Shown: positions 1-7,434, numbered from the stretch's first letter. The stretch is DNA of 13,030 nt from Indioceanicola sp046045995 (GCA_046045995.1 JBJOKR010000140.1:1-13030), one strand, 5' to 3'. A program made the numbers and translations. The notes: generated by a model not told the origin, from the sequence alone.

Positions 1-1
1 G

Positions 2-2128
2 CTGCTGTTCGCGCTGCTGATCACCGGCATCGGCACCTTCATCGTCATCTATGCCGGCGGCTACCTGCACGGCCATCACCACCAGGGCCGGTTCTACCTG
101 TTCATCATCGCCTTCATGGGGGCGATGCTGGGGCTGGTGCTGGCCGATGACATCATCACCCTGTTCGTCTTCTGGGAACTGACCTCCATCACCAGCTTCC
201 TGCTGATCGGGTTCAACCATGACGACGCCTCCTCCCGCCGGTCGGCGGTGCAGGCGCTGCTGGTCACGGCTTTCGGCGGTCTGGCCCTTCTGGCCGGTCT
301 GGTGCTGCTGGGCATCGTCACGGGCAGCGTCACCCTGTCGGGGATGGAGGCGAGCGGCATCGATATCCGTGCTCATTCCCTGTACCTGCCGATCCTGATC
401 CTGCTGCTGCTGGGCGCCTTCACCAAGTCGGCCCAAGTGCCGTTCCATTTCTGGCTTCCCAACGCCATGGACGCGCCGACTCCGGTCAGTGCCTATCTGC
501 ATTCCGCCACCATGGTGAAGGCCGGCGTCTATCTGGTCGCCCGCCTGAACCCGACCCTGGGGGCCACGGATGTGTGGATGGTGACGCTGGTCGCCTTCGG
601 CACGGTGACGGCGCTGTGGGGCGGGTTCATGGCCCTGCGTTCGGTCGATCTGAAGAAGATCCTGGCCTATACGACCCTGATGTCGCTGGGCACGCTGGTG
701 ATGCTGGTGGGCCTGGGCACCGAGTATGCGTTCCGTGCCTTCGCCGTCTTCCTGCTGGCCCATGCCCTGTACAAGGGTGCTTTGTTCATGGCCGCGGGCT
801 CAGTCGACCACGGCAGCGGCACCCGCGACATCCGGGAGCTGTCGGGCCTGTGGTCCACCATGAAGGTGACGGGGGTTCTGATCGCGCTCGCCGCCCTGTC
901 CATGGCGGGTCTGCCGCCCTTCTTCGGCTTCATCGGCAAGGAATTCATGTATGCCGGGATGCTCCAGGCCGGGGGCACCGGCATCGCCGTGATCATCGCC
1001 ATGGTGGTTGCCAATGCCACCATGCTGGGGGCGGCGGGGCTGGTCTTCTGGCGGGTCTTCATGGGCCCGCCCAGTGCGGCCGCCAGAGGCGCCCATGAAA
1101 GCGGCCCGGCCCTGCTGCTGGGCCCCGCGGTGCTGGCAAGCCTTGGCCTCCTGACCGGGCTGTTCGGTGCGCTGGTGGGCAGCAATCTGCTGGGTGCCGT
1201 CGTCACCGCGGTGACGGGGGTGGAGCAGACGGTGAAGGTCTATCTCTGGGGCGGGTTCACGGCTGCGCTCGGCCTGTCCGTCGTCACCATCGCCCTGGGT
1301 TTTGCCATGGTTGCGGCTCATGCCCGGTTCAAGGCCTTCCTGGATGCGGTCGCCATGGCCAGCCGCATCAATGTGGACCGGGCCTGGGACCATATCCTGG
1401 CGGGCCTGTCCGCCGTGGCGGTGTTCCTGGGCCGGCGGATGCAGACGGGGCGCCTGCGCGACTACATGTTCTTCACCTTCACCGGCATCGTCGCCCTGCT
1501 GGGCGGCACGATCCTGGCCAAGGGCGGGCTGCCCATCCGTACCCTGAACTGGGGGGAGGCGAGCTGGCTTGGCTGGGCCTTGGCGGTGTTCATGGTGGTC
1601 GGCACTGTCGGCACCATCCTGGCACAGTCCCGGCTGGCGGCGATCACCGCCCTGTCGGTGGTGGGCCTGTCCATTGCCCTGTTCTTCCTGGTCTATGGTG
1701 CCCCGGACGTCGGCATCACCCAGCTTATGGTTGAAACGCTGACCGTCATCATCATCGTGCTGGTCCTGGCGAAACTGCCCACCTTCCGCAAGGGTGAGCG
1801 GTCCACGACCTGGGAGCGGGCGCGCAACGGCGCCCTGGCGGTCGCCGCCGGTGGCATCGTCACCGCCATCCTGCTGGCCGTCACGGCCGTGCCCTTGCCC
1901 ATGGATCTGCCCCAGTATTTCGGGGAGAAGAGCTATGTGGAGGCCTATGGCCGCAACGTCGTGAACGTGATCCTGGTCGATTTCCGCGCCTTCGATACCT
2001 TGGGTGAGGTGACGGTGGTGGCCATCGCCGGGCTGGGCGTCCTGGCGCTGCTGAAGGCGCGGATGTCGGCCGGGAAGGACGCGAAGGAGGGGCCCGGGGC
2101 CGGGCCCAGGGACGGGGGAGCACGCTGA
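2..2128 (+). CDS. mrpA: Mrp antiporter subunit A (5' truncated by window)
   Basis: This is the large membrane subunit of the Mrp Na+(K+)/H+ antiporter, homologous to complex I NuoL, with a C-terminal MbhD/MbhE-like extension. The reading frame is open from base 2, so the gene starts upstream; 708 residues are visible. Landmarks in window numbering are Glu59 (WELTS), Lys142 and His149 (KSAQVPFH), Lys218 (LKKILAYTT) and His254/Lys258 (HALYKG). Adding 81 gives 140, 223, 230 and 299, which match residues I recall as functional in Bacillus MrpA, so about 81 residues are missing and the full length is near 789. The C-terminal part has the YGAPDVGITQLMVETL and VNVILVDFRAFDTLGE motifs, typical of the extension. 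The TGA stop shares one base with the mrpB ATG, which suggests translational coupling. Almost the whole chain is hydrophobic inner-membrane helix. Confidence 0.96.
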   Translation: MLFALLITGIGTFIVIYAGGYLHGHHHQGRFYLFIIAFMGAMLGLVLADDIITLFVFWELTSITSFLLIGFNHDDASSRRSAVQALLVTAFGGLALLAGLVLLGIVTGSVTLSGMEASGIDIRAHSLYLPILILLLLGAFTKSAQVPFHFWLPNAMDAPTPVSAYLHSATMVKAGVYLVARLNPTLGATDVWMVTLVAFGTVTALWGGFMALRSVDLKKILAYTTLMSLGTLVMLVGLGTEYAFRAFAVFLLAHALYKGALFMAAGSVDHGSGTRDIRELSGLWSTMKVTGVLIALAALSMAGLPPFFGFIGKEFMYAGMLQAGGTGIAVIIAMVVANATMLGAAGLVFWRVFMGPPSAAARGAHESGPALLLGPAVLASLGLLTGLFGALVGSNLLGAVVTAVTGVEQTVKVYLWGGFTAALGLSVVTIALGFAMVAAHARFKAFLDAVAMASRINVDRAWDHILAGLSAVAVFLGRRMQTGRLRDYMFFTFTGIVALLGGTILAKGGLPIRTLNWGEASWLGWALAVFMVVGTVGTILAQSRLAAITALSVVGLSIALFFLVYGAPDVGITQLMVETLTVIIIVLVLAKLPTFRKGERSTTWERARNGALAVAAGGIVTAILLAVTAVPLPMDLPQYFGEKSYVEAYGRNVVNVILVDFRAFDTLGEVTVVAIAGLGVLALLKARMSAGKDAKEGPGAGPRDGGAR

Positions 2129-2559
2129 TGCATTCGCTGATATTGCAGACGACGACGCGGTTCCTGCTTGTCCTGATGCTGATCTTCGCCCTGTTCATCC
2201 TGTGGCGCGGCCATAACGAGCCGGGCGGCGGCTTCATCGGCGGCCTGATCGCGGCCACAGCCTTCGCCCTGCACGGGGCCGCCTTCGGCGTGGCGGAGAT
2301 GCGCAAGGTGCTGATGGTCAGCCCCCGCACCATCATCGGCGCCGGCCTGATCGCGGCCATCATCTCCGGCTTCTTCGCCCTGTGGGGCGGGGCGCCGGGG
2401 CTGGAGCCGTATATGACCGGGCGCTGGATCGTCACCTACAACGAGGCGGGGGAGAAGACCTTCGCCGTCGGCACCCCGGTGCTGTTCGACATCGGCGTGT
2501 TCCTGGTCGTGATCGGCGGTGTCGTCGGCATGGTCCAGGCCCTGATGGAGGAGGATTGA
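2128..2559 (+). CDS. mrpB: Mrp antiporter subunit B
   Basis: This 143-residue small membrane subunit of the Mrp antiporter has the length usual for stand-alone MrpB/MnhB. The family signature RGHNEPGGGFIGGL lies near residues 27-40, followed by further membrane helices and a C-terminal hydrophobic segment ending in MEED. It belongs in the inner membrane with subunits A, C and D. The ATG overlaps the mrpA stop by one base (TGATG). In Sinorhizobium PhaAB the A and B parts are fused, whereas here they are separate genes as in Bacillus. The end of the gene carries a good Shine-Dalgarno (GGAGGAGG, about 2547-2554) for mrpC, three bases downstream. Confidence 0.95.
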   Translation: MHSLILQTTTRFLLVLMLIFALFILWRGHNEPGGGFIGGLIAATAFALHGAAFGVAEMRKVLMVSPRTIIGAGLIAAIISGFFALWGGAPGLEPYMTGRWIVTYNEAGEKTFAVGTPVLFDIGVFLVVIGGVVGMVQALMEED

Positions 2560-2562
2560 TCC

Positions 2563-2985
2563 ATGGAAACCGTCCTGGCCTTCACCATCGGTATCATGGT
2601 GGCGGGCAGCGTCTATCTGCTGCTGTCGCACAACGTGCTGCGGATGCTGTTCGGGGTGATTCTGATCTCCAATGCCGTCAACCTGGCCATCTTCATGCTG
2701 GGCGGCCTGACCCAGGGGCTGCCGCCCCTGATCGCGGCCGATGCGACGACGCTGGCGGAGCCAGTGTCCAATTCCCTGCCGCAGGCCCTGATCCTGACGG
2801 CGATCGTCATCGGCTTCGGTCTGCTGGCCTTCGCCCTGGTCCTGGTCTATCGCGGCTATCAGGAGCTGGGCACCCTGGACAGTGACAAGATGCGTGTCGC
2901 CGAACCCGTGGATGCGGAGGGGGATGGCGCCGCCGTCATACCCCTGGCGGCACCCGCCCCGACGCAGAGTGAGGCCGCGCGATGA
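2563..2985 (+). CDS. mrpC: Mrp antiporter subunit C (NuoK-like)
   Basis: This 140-residue membrane subunit is homologous to complex I NuoK. Three hydrophobic helices are visible: about residues 2-22, 28-50 (LRMLFGVILISNAVNLAIFM) and 74-100 (LPQALILTAIVIGFGLLAFA). Both the NAVNL segment and the PQALILTAIVIG segment are typical of MnhC/MrpC. The C-terminal 35 residues are polar and Ala/Pro-rich and probably cytoplasmic. A strong GGAGGAGG ribosome site precedes the ATG with about 8 nt spacing. The stop overlaps the mrpD start as ATGA. The product should sit between the MrpA and MrpD modules in the antiporter complex. Confidence 0.95.
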   Translation: METVLAFTIGIMVAGSVYLLLSHNVLRMLFGVILISNAVNLAIFMLGGLTQGLPPLIAADATTLAEPVSNSLPQALILTAIVIGFGLLAFALVLVYRGYQELGTLDSDKMRVAEPVDAEGDGAAVIPLAAPAPTQSEAAR

Positions 2986-4484
2986 GCTGGCTTGCCGTAT
3001 CCCCGATCCTCATCCCGCTGACCACGGCCGCGCTCTGCGTCTGCGCCTGGAAAAGCGTGGCGTTGCAGCGGGTGATTTCCCTGGCCGGTGCCCTGGCCCT
3101 GGCGGTTGCGGGTGGGCTGCTGCTTCGCCAGGTGTCGGACGGGGGCATCATCGCCACCCAGATGTCCAACTGGCCCGCCCCCTTCGGCATCACGATCGTG
3201 GCCGACCACCTGGCCGCCATCATGGTGCTGATCGCCGCGGTGATGGCCGTGGCCGTCGCCGTCTATTCCCTGGGCGATATGGACCCGGTGCGGGAGAAGA
3301 ACGGGTTCCACCCGGTTTTCCAGGCCCTGATGGTCGGCGTCTGCGGCAGCTTCGTCACCGGCGACCTGTTCAACATGTATGTCTGGTTCGAGGTGATGCT
3401 GATCAGCTCCTTCGTGCTGCTGTCCCTGGGCGGGACGAAGGAACAGATCGACGGCGCCATCAAGTATGTGGGCCTGAACCTGATCGCGACGGCCAGCTTC
3501 CTGCTGGCGGTGGCGCTGCTCTATGGTCTGGTCGGCACGCTCAACATGGCGGACATGGCGGTGCGCCTGCGTGAGGTGGATGCGCCGGCGACGGTGACGA
3601 CTGTGGCGGTGCTGTTCATCATCGCCTTCGGCATGAAGGCGGCGGTGTTCCCGCTGTTCTTCTGGCTGCCGGCCAGCTACCACACGCCCGCCGTGGCGGT
3701 GCAGGCGATCTTCGCCGGGTTGCTGACCAAGGTCGGCGTCTATGCCCTGCTGCGCACCTTCACCCTGATCTTCGTCGGCGATGTCGCCTTTACCCACACG
3801 CTGATGCTGTGGATCGCCGGCCTGACCATGGCGGCGGGGGTGATCGGGTCGCTGGCCGTGACCGACCTGCGCAAGGCCTTCTCCTGGCAGGTGGTGGCCC
3901 ATATCGGCTACATGGTCATGGGGCTGGCGCTCTACACCCCGCTGGCCATCGCCGGGGCGGTCTTCTACCTGGTGCATGACATTGTGGTGAAGACCAACCT
4001 GTTCCTGGGCGCCGGTGTCGTCCGCCGCATCACCGGGGGGACGGCGCTGTCGCGCATCGGCGGGCTGTTCAAGGCCGCCCCGCTGCTGGTGATCGTGCTG
4101 GCGGTGCCGCTGGCCAGCCTGGCCGGGTTCCCGCCCTTCTCCGGCTTCTGGTCGAAGCTGGTGCTGCTTCAGGCCAGCCTGGAGAAGGGGGCCTATGTCA
4201 TCGCCGCCGTGTCCCTGGTCGTGGGCCTGCTGACCATGTGGCTGGTCGGCCGCATCTGGGCGGAGATGGTGCTGAAGCCCCATCCGGGCGGGGAGATCGC
4301 GGGCGTGTCCGCCATTCCCGCCGGGCAGCGCGTCGCCATGGTGGCACCGCTGGTGGTGCTGTCGGCCATCACGGTGGTCATCGGCCTGAACGCCCAGCCG
4401 CTGATGGCGCTGGCCCAGGCGGCGGCGGCGGAGCTGATGGACCCCACCCCCTATATCCAGGCGGTTCTGGGAGCACGGCCATGA
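2982..4484 (+). CDS. mrpD: Mrp antiporter subunit D (NuoN/M-like)
   Basis: This 500-residue, about 14-helix antiporter-like subunit is homologous to NuoM/NuoN and is the second large ion-translocating subunit of Mrp. Glu137 (WFEVMLISSF) and Lys219 (GMKAAVFPLFFWLP) fall at exactly the positions I recall as essential in Bacillus MrpD. The HDIVVKTNLFLGAG segment corresponds to the conserved Lys of the later half-channel. The SYHTPAVAVQAIFAGLLTKVG stretch (19 of these residues lie in the central helix) is the usual proton-transporter core. The start overlaps the mrpC stop and the end overlaps the mrpE start, both as ATGA, so the genes are translationally coupled. The length is normal and no breaks are seen. 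Confidence 0.97.
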   Translation: MSWLAVSPILIPLTTAALCVCAWKSVALQRVISLAGALALAVAGGLLLRQVSDGGIIATQMSNWPAPFGITIVADHLAAIMVLIAAVMAVAVAVYSLGDMDPVREKNGFHPVFQALMVGVCGSFVTGDLFNMYVWFEVMLISSFVLLSLGGTKEQIDGAIKYVGLNLIATASFLLAVALLYGLVGTLNMADMAVRLREVDAPATVTTVAVLFIIAFGMKAAVFPLFFWLPASYHTPAVAVQAIFAGLLTKVGVYALLRTFTLIFVGDVAFTHTLMLWIAGLTMAAGVIGSLAVTDLRKAFSWQVVAHIGYMVMGLALYTPLAIAGAVFYLVHDIVVKTNLFLGAGVVRRITGGTALSRIGGLFKAAPLLVIVLAVPLASLAGFPPFSGFWSKLVLLQASLEKGAYVIAAVSLVVGLLTMWLVGRIWAEMVLKPHPGGEIAGVSAIPAGQRVAMVAPLVVLSAITVVIGLNAQPLMALAQAAAAELMDPTPYIQAVLGARP

Positions 4485-4954
4485 AACTGTTCCTGCTCAA
4501 CCTGCTTCTCGCCTTCTGTTGGATGGCCGTGAACGGCTATTTCAGCCTGCATGGCTTCATCTGGGGCTTCATCCTGGGCCATCTGGTCTTGGCCATGGCC
4601 CGGCCGCTTTGGCCCGACGATCCGTATTTCAAGCGCCTGTGGGGCGGCATCGGCTTCTTCTTCTGGTTCCTGAAGGAGCTTTGGGTTTCCTCCGTCAAGG
4701 TGGCGACGTCGGTCCTGTCGCCCGACATGGGCAACAAGCCGGCCGTGATCGCCATGCCGCTGGATGCGAAGACGGATCTGGAGATCACGCTGCTGGCCTG
4801 CTGCATCACGCTGACGCCCGGCACCCTGTCGCTGGATGTCTCCCCCGACCGCAAGACGCTGTACATCCATGCCAATTTCGCCGCCGACCCGGAAGCGGTG
4901 AAGCGGGAGACGAAGGAAACCATGGAGCGTCGGATCCTGGAGTGGCTGCGATGA
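4481..4954 (+). CDS. mrpE: Mrp antiporter subunit E
   Basis: This 157-residue MnhE/MrpE subunit has an N-terminal pair of membrane helices (MKLFLLNLLLAFCWMAVNG and the next segment). A third hydrophobic stretch (IGFFFWFLKELWVSSVKVA) follows, then a soluble C-terminal domain with the family motif LACCITLTPGTLSLDV near residue 104. The frame stays open upstream of the ATG, but that part is Gly/His-rich and lies inside mrpD, so the ATG in the ATGA overlap was chosen. MrpE has no complex I counterpart and is needed for assembly or full activity of the antiporter in Bacillus. Its own end overlaps mrpF by ATGA. Confidence 0.94.
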   Translation: MKLFLLNLLLAFCWMAVNGYFSLHGFIWGFILGHLVLAMARPLWPDDPYFKRLWGGIGFFFWFLKELWVSSVKVATSVLSPDMGNKPAVIAMPLDAKTDLEITLLACCITLTPGTLSLDVSPDRKTLYIHANFAADPEAVKRETKETMERRILEWLR

Positions 4955-5259
4955 CCGAGATGACGCCCTTTCTCTACTGGTCGATCCAGATCGCCATGGG
5001 CATCATGGTCCTGTCCTTCGCGCTGGCGGTCTACCGGCTGCTGAAGGGGCCGACCCTGCCGGACCGGATCGTGGCGCTGGACCTGTTCGGCCTGCTGGCC
5101 GTGGCCTTCATCGCGCTGTATGCCCTGTTCGACCGGCAGCCGGTCTATGTCGACGCTGCCATCGCGCTGGCCCTGGTGGCCTTCTTCGGCACGGTGGCCT
5201 ATGCCCGCTTCGTGGAGAAGCGGGGCCTGGACCGGGGGCCCGACCATGACGATGAATGA
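4951..5259 (+). CDS. mrpF: Mrp antiporter subunit F
   Basis: This 102-residue small membrane subunit has three helices: about 9-30, 40-60 (VALDLFGLLAVAFIALYALF) and 68-88. The conserved loop KGPTLPDRIVALD at residues 32-44 is the MnhF/MrpF signature. The ATG at 4951 overlaps the mrpE stop as ATGA. The frame is open further upstream, but that part is a non-hydrophobic, Gly/Arg/Pro-rich translation of mrpE in the wrong frame. The C-terminus is a short charged tail (RGPDHDDE). It is an inner-membrane component of the Mrp complex. Confidence 0.93.
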   Translation: MTEMTPFLYWSIQIAMGIMVLSFALAVYRLLKGPTLPDRIVALDLFGLLAVAFIALYALFDRQPVYVDAAIALALVAFFGTVAYARFVEKRGLDRGPDHDDE

Positions 5260-5644
5260 GATCCTTCAGATCCTGGCCGGTATCCTGGTGCTGGCCGGCG
5301 CCTTTTTCTGCTTCGTCGCGGCGCTGGGCATCGTGCGCATGCAGGATGTGCTGATCCGCATGCATGCCAGTTCCAAGGCGGGCACCCTTGGCTCCGGCAT
5401 GATCCTGCTGGGGGTGGCGGTATTCTATGCGGAGGCGAGCATCGTCGCCCGCTGCCTGGCCGCCATCGCCTTCCTGGTGATCACCGCCCCCGTCGGCTCC
5501 CACATGATCGGCCGCGCCGCCTATGCCTATGGCATCAAGCTGTGGGAGGGCACGGTGCTGGATGAGATGCGGGGCAAGCTGCCCGTGGCCGGGGCGGAAC
5601 CGCCGAAGGCCCCGGCGGGCAAGGGCAAGGCCAAGACACGCTGA
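5246..5644 (+). CDS. mrpG: Mrp antiporter subunit G
   Basis: This 132-residue last subunit of the Mrp antiporter contains the MnhG motif IVRMQDVLIRMHASSKAGTL around residues 30-50 and three membrane helices at about 6-27, 50-68 and 70-90. The C-terminal 30 residues are soluble and rich in Ala, Pro and Lys. The start is ATG 5246 (overlapping mrpF by 14 nt) or ATG 5252, two codons later; a weak G-rich ribosome site at 5234-5238 fits either. It ends the operon, followed 21 nt later by a strong intrinsic terminator. The tail is longer than the core requires and may be lineage-specific. Confidence 0.93.
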   Translation: MTMNEILQILAGILVLAGAFFCFVAALGIVRMQDVLIRMHASSKAGTLGSGMILLGVAVFYAEASIVARCLAAIAFLVITAPVGSHMIGRAAYAYGIKLWEGTVLDEMRGKLPVAGAEPPKAPAGKGKAKTR

Positions 5645-5665
5645 GTCGACACATGTCGGACGGGT

Positions 5666-5699
5666 AGGCCCGGCGGATTGTCTCCGCCGGGCCTTTTTT
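5666..5699 (+). terminator. Intrinsic terminator of the mrp operon
   Basis: A perfect 11-bp stem (5667-5677 with 5683-5693, GGCCCGGCGGA/TCCGCCGGGCC) with a 5-nt loop is followed directly by six T residues (5694-5699). It lies 21 nt after the mrpG stop in the right orientation, so the operon very likely ends here and the next gene has its own promoter. Confidence 0.93.
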
Positions 5700-5754
5700 G
5701 TCCGCCAGGCGAACAGCTATCGAAATATCCGCACGACAAATGTGGTAACCGTTC

Positions 5755-5784
5755 TTGACGTCAATCATTATTGATCCGGGTCAA
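5755..5784. promoter_or_regulatory. TTGA/TCAA half-site array, candidate MarR operator
   Basis: The perfect palindrome TTGACGTCAA (5755-5764) is followed by TTGATCCGGGTCAA (5771-5784), giving four TTGA/TCAA half-sites. Those at 5761, 5771 and 5781 are exactly 10 bp apart, on one face of the helix. The array lies in the AT-richer region between the mrp terminator and the MarR gene. MarR proteins usually bind such dyads in their own promoters, so autoregulation is the simplest reading. A clear -35/-10 pair is not visible; TTGATC (5771) with TATTCG (5793) is one weak candidate. Confidence 0.5.
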
Positions 5785-5811
5785 TGTAGGGGTATTCGGT
5801 CGGAGGGCAGA

Positions 5812-6357
5812 GTGTCAGTGTCAGAACGCAGCAGGTCCAAGGTCATGTCAGACACCACTTTCCGCTTCCGCCCGGAGGATGCCATCGCCCTTTGCCTGGT
5901 GGATCTGGCAAACGCCATTTCCCGGCAGAGCGAAGCCATCCTGGAGGAGGCCGGGCTGACCGCCCCACAATGGACGGTCCTGTTGAACGTGGCGGGTGAC
6001 GCCAATTTCCAGGACGGGGTCCATGGCCGCGGCAGTGTCTTCTCCTCCGAGATCGCGGCCGCCCGCGGCCTCTCCCGCCCCCATATCAGCGCCACGGTGA
6101 CCGAACTGATGCGCAAGGGCCTGATCGGGCAGGAGGACGACCCCACCGACCGCCGGCGCAAGCTGCTGACCGTCACCAGCCAGGGTCTGGCCGTGCTGCG
6201 CCGGTTGCAGCCCCTGCGCCAGCGGGTGAACGACGCGCTGCTGGTCGACCTGGGTCCGGACCAGCGCAAGACCCTGCTGGACACCCTGGTCAAGCTCCGC
6301 AATCGCGCCCGCGGCGAGGGGACGGACCACGTCATCCCCCTGCGCGAAGCGGTGTAG
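5812..6357 (+). CDS. MarR-family transcriptional regulator
   Basis: This cytoplasmic DNA-binding protein has a MarR winged helix: an N-terminal dimerisation helix (about 23-46), the recognition region SSEIAAARGLSRPHISATVT (78-97), the wing QEDDPTDRRRKLLTVT (107-122) and C-terminal helices for dimer contact. With the GTG at 5812 it has 181 residues. That start has a CGGAGGG ribosome site at 5801-5807; GTG 5818 shares it with longer spacing, and ATG 5845 (170 residues) is the next possibility. A 12-residue insertion rich in Gly/Asp (around 62-75) precedes the recognition region. It follows the mrp terminator on the same strand, so it is probably transcribed separately. Its target and ligand cannot be told from sequence; self-regulation through the upstream dyads, and possibly control of mrp, are inferences. 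Confidence 0.88.
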   Translation: MSVSERSRSKVMSDTTFRFRPEDAIALCLVDLANAISRQSEAILEEAGLTAPQWTVLLNVAGDANFQDGVHGRGSVFSSEIAAARGLSRPHISATVTELMRKGLIGQEDDPTDRRRKLLTVTSQGLAVLRRLQPLRQRVNDALLVDLGPDQRKTLLDTLVKLRNRARGEGTDHVIPLREAV

Positions 6358-6405
6358 GCGGCTGGGTTCACCGAACTCCGCGGCATCCGGAAGGGCTCCG
6401 AACCT

Positions 6406-6577
6406 CCTCTCCCCCTGAGGGAGAGGGAGGGGCCCATGCGAAGCATGGGAGGGTGAGGGGTCCCCAAGCTCGGTGCCCCCGGACGCAGGGCAAAGGCCGG
6501 TGCTGCCGGACCTCTCACCCTCCTCCGTCTCCGCTGCGCTCCGGCGCGGGCCCCTCCCTCTCTCTCAGGGGGAGAGG
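6406..6577. repeat. Large imperfect inverted repeat (REP/MITE-like)
   Basis: The outer arms 6406-6435 and 6548-6577 are inverted copies matching at 29 of 30 positions. An inner pair also matches in part (GGAGGGTGAGG near 6448-6458 with CCTCTCACCCTCC near 6511-6523). The left half contains its own perfect hairpin, CCCATGC-GAA-GCATGGG (6433-6449). No protein-like reading frame is supported here. It fills most of the non-coding gap between the MarR gene and the next gene and looks like a dispersed GC-rich intergenic repeat. If transcribed it would fold into one long hairpin. Confidence 0.75.
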
Positions 6578-6610
6578 GGTTGTTGCAGCGGGAGAGGGGT
6601 TTTTGCAGCC
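6571..6610. repeat. Two-copy 20-bp tandem repeat
   Basis: The units 6571-6590 (GGAGAGGGGTTGTTGCAGCG) and 6591-6610 (GGAGAGGGGTTTTTGCAGCC) match at 18 of 20 positions, head to tail. The first unit begins inside the right arm of the larger inverted repeat, so the duplication copied the edge of that element. Confidence 0.75.
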
Positions 6611-6654
6611 GGATGGCCTGATTCCGACAGTGCCGGCCTACCCCCGCTGACCGG

Positions 6655-6682
6655 ATGACAATCGGGGTCGGGTTGGTCTAGC
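6655..6682 (+). promoter_or_regulatory. Candidate promoter for the DUF442 gene
   Basis: ATGACA (6655-6660) matches TTGACA at five of six bases, and TCTAGC (6677-6682) lies 16 nt later as a poor -10. This would give a leader of about 70 nt before the TTG start. The spacing and position fit, but the -10 is weak. The rest of 6611-6759 shows nothing else recognisable. Confidence 0.3.
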
Positions 6683-6759
6683 GTCAGCCGTCATCGGATC
6701 GGGGGCGACCTGGCAACCCAGCCGCACACTCCGAACCGGCCAGTTCAAGGAGACCTCCC

Positions 6760-7434
6760 TTGGCGTTCACCGCCCGCAAGCTCGACGACCGTGTCCATGT
6801 CGCCCCGCAGATCACGGAGGAGGATATCGCCGCCATCGCCGCGGCCGGATTCCATACCATCATGAACAACCGCCCCGATGGGGAGGAGCCGGGCCAGCTC
6901 ACCGCCGCCCGCGCGGCGGAGGTGGCGAAGGCCCACGGGTTGGATTACGTCCATCTGCCCGTGACCGCCCAGACCATGGGGCCCGATGTGGCCGACAAGT
7001 TCGAGGAGGTGGTGCAGAACCACCCCGGCCCGATCCTGGCCCATTGCCGCAGCGGCGCCCGCTGCACCCAGCTATGGTCCCTGTTCCAGGCCAAGGCCGG
7101 GATACTGTCGGTGGACGATGTCCTGGCCCGGGCTTCCGCCGCCGGCTACGACCTGTCCGGCATGCGGCCCCAGCTGGAGCGCCAGGCGGGGGATTGGGGG
7201 GGGGGGCAAAGGCGGCGGGTAGGTTGCCTGCCGCTTCAATCCGGCGCCCGCGCTGCTTCTGCCCCGGCCGGGTCGGCGGCGCCGTCCTTGCCGGGCGCAT
7301 CGGCCCCGTCCGGCTTGCCCGCCACCTCCGGGCCCCAGTCCTTGACCAGCAGGGCGCGCTGTTCCTCCAGTTGCCGGATCGTCGCCTCGTCCCGGGAAAC
7401 GGAAAGTCCGGTCACGATGGGTGGGACCAGGTAG
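6760..7434 (+). CDS. DUF442/BLH-type phosphatase or sulfurtransferase, C-terminus probably frameshifted
   Basis: The first 145 residues match the TIGR01244/DUF442 family (BLH-type phosphatase or rhodanese-like). NNRPDGEEPGQ lies near residues 30-40, HLPVTAQTM near 65-73, and the catalytic loop HCRSGAR has Cys96 in a C-x4-R arrangement. The domain closes with ASAAGYDLSGMRPQLE. The TTG start is supported by an AAGGAGA ribosome site at 6747-6753. Family members are usually about 110-150 residues. Here an 11-G run (7196-7206) follows the domain and the frame continues to 224 residues with a low-complexity Ala/Pro/Ser tail that overlaps the opposite-strand gene by 199 nt. Removing one G would end the protein at TAG 7220-7222 with 153 residues, just short of the convergent gene, so the tail is probably not real. 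In related proteins the domain acts in sulfide detoxification or dephosphorylation; the substrate here is unknown. Confidence 0.8.
   Translation: MAFTARKLDDRVHVAPQITEEDIAAIAAAGFHTIMNNRPDGEEPGQLTAARAAEVAKAHGLDYVHLPVTAQTMGPDVADKFEEVVQNHPGPILAHCRSGARCTQLWSLFQAKAGILSVDDVLARASAAGYDLSGMRPQLERQAGDWGGGQRRRVGCLPLQSGARAASAPAGSAAPSLPGASAPSGLPATSGPQSLTSRARCSSSCRIVASSRETESPVTMGGTR
7196..7206 (+). other. 11-G homopolymer near the 3' end of the DUF442 gene
   Basis: Eleven consecutive G residues come just after the conserved domain. Counts of 10, 11 and 12 G put ribosomes in three different frames: a stop at once (10), a 224-residue product (11), or another long open tail (12). Such tracts are prone to polymerase slippage and to sequencing miscounts. 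Confidence 0.9.

Noticed and set aside
5755..5811. Earlier TTG start for the MarR protein at 5755
   Set aside because: It would run through the half-site array, has no ribosome site, and adds residues not typical of the family; GTG 5812 has a good CGGAGGG site.
6453..6658. Two short + strand open frames of 61-65 codons
   Set aside because: They lie within the inverted repeat and tandem repeat, have no ribosome site and translate to low-complexity sequence.
7223..7434. The C-terminal tail of the DUF442 frame as a true extra domain
   Set aside because: Ala/Pro/Ser-rich, entirely antisense to the membrane protein gene, and reached only through the G11 run; treated as a probable artefact or slippage product.
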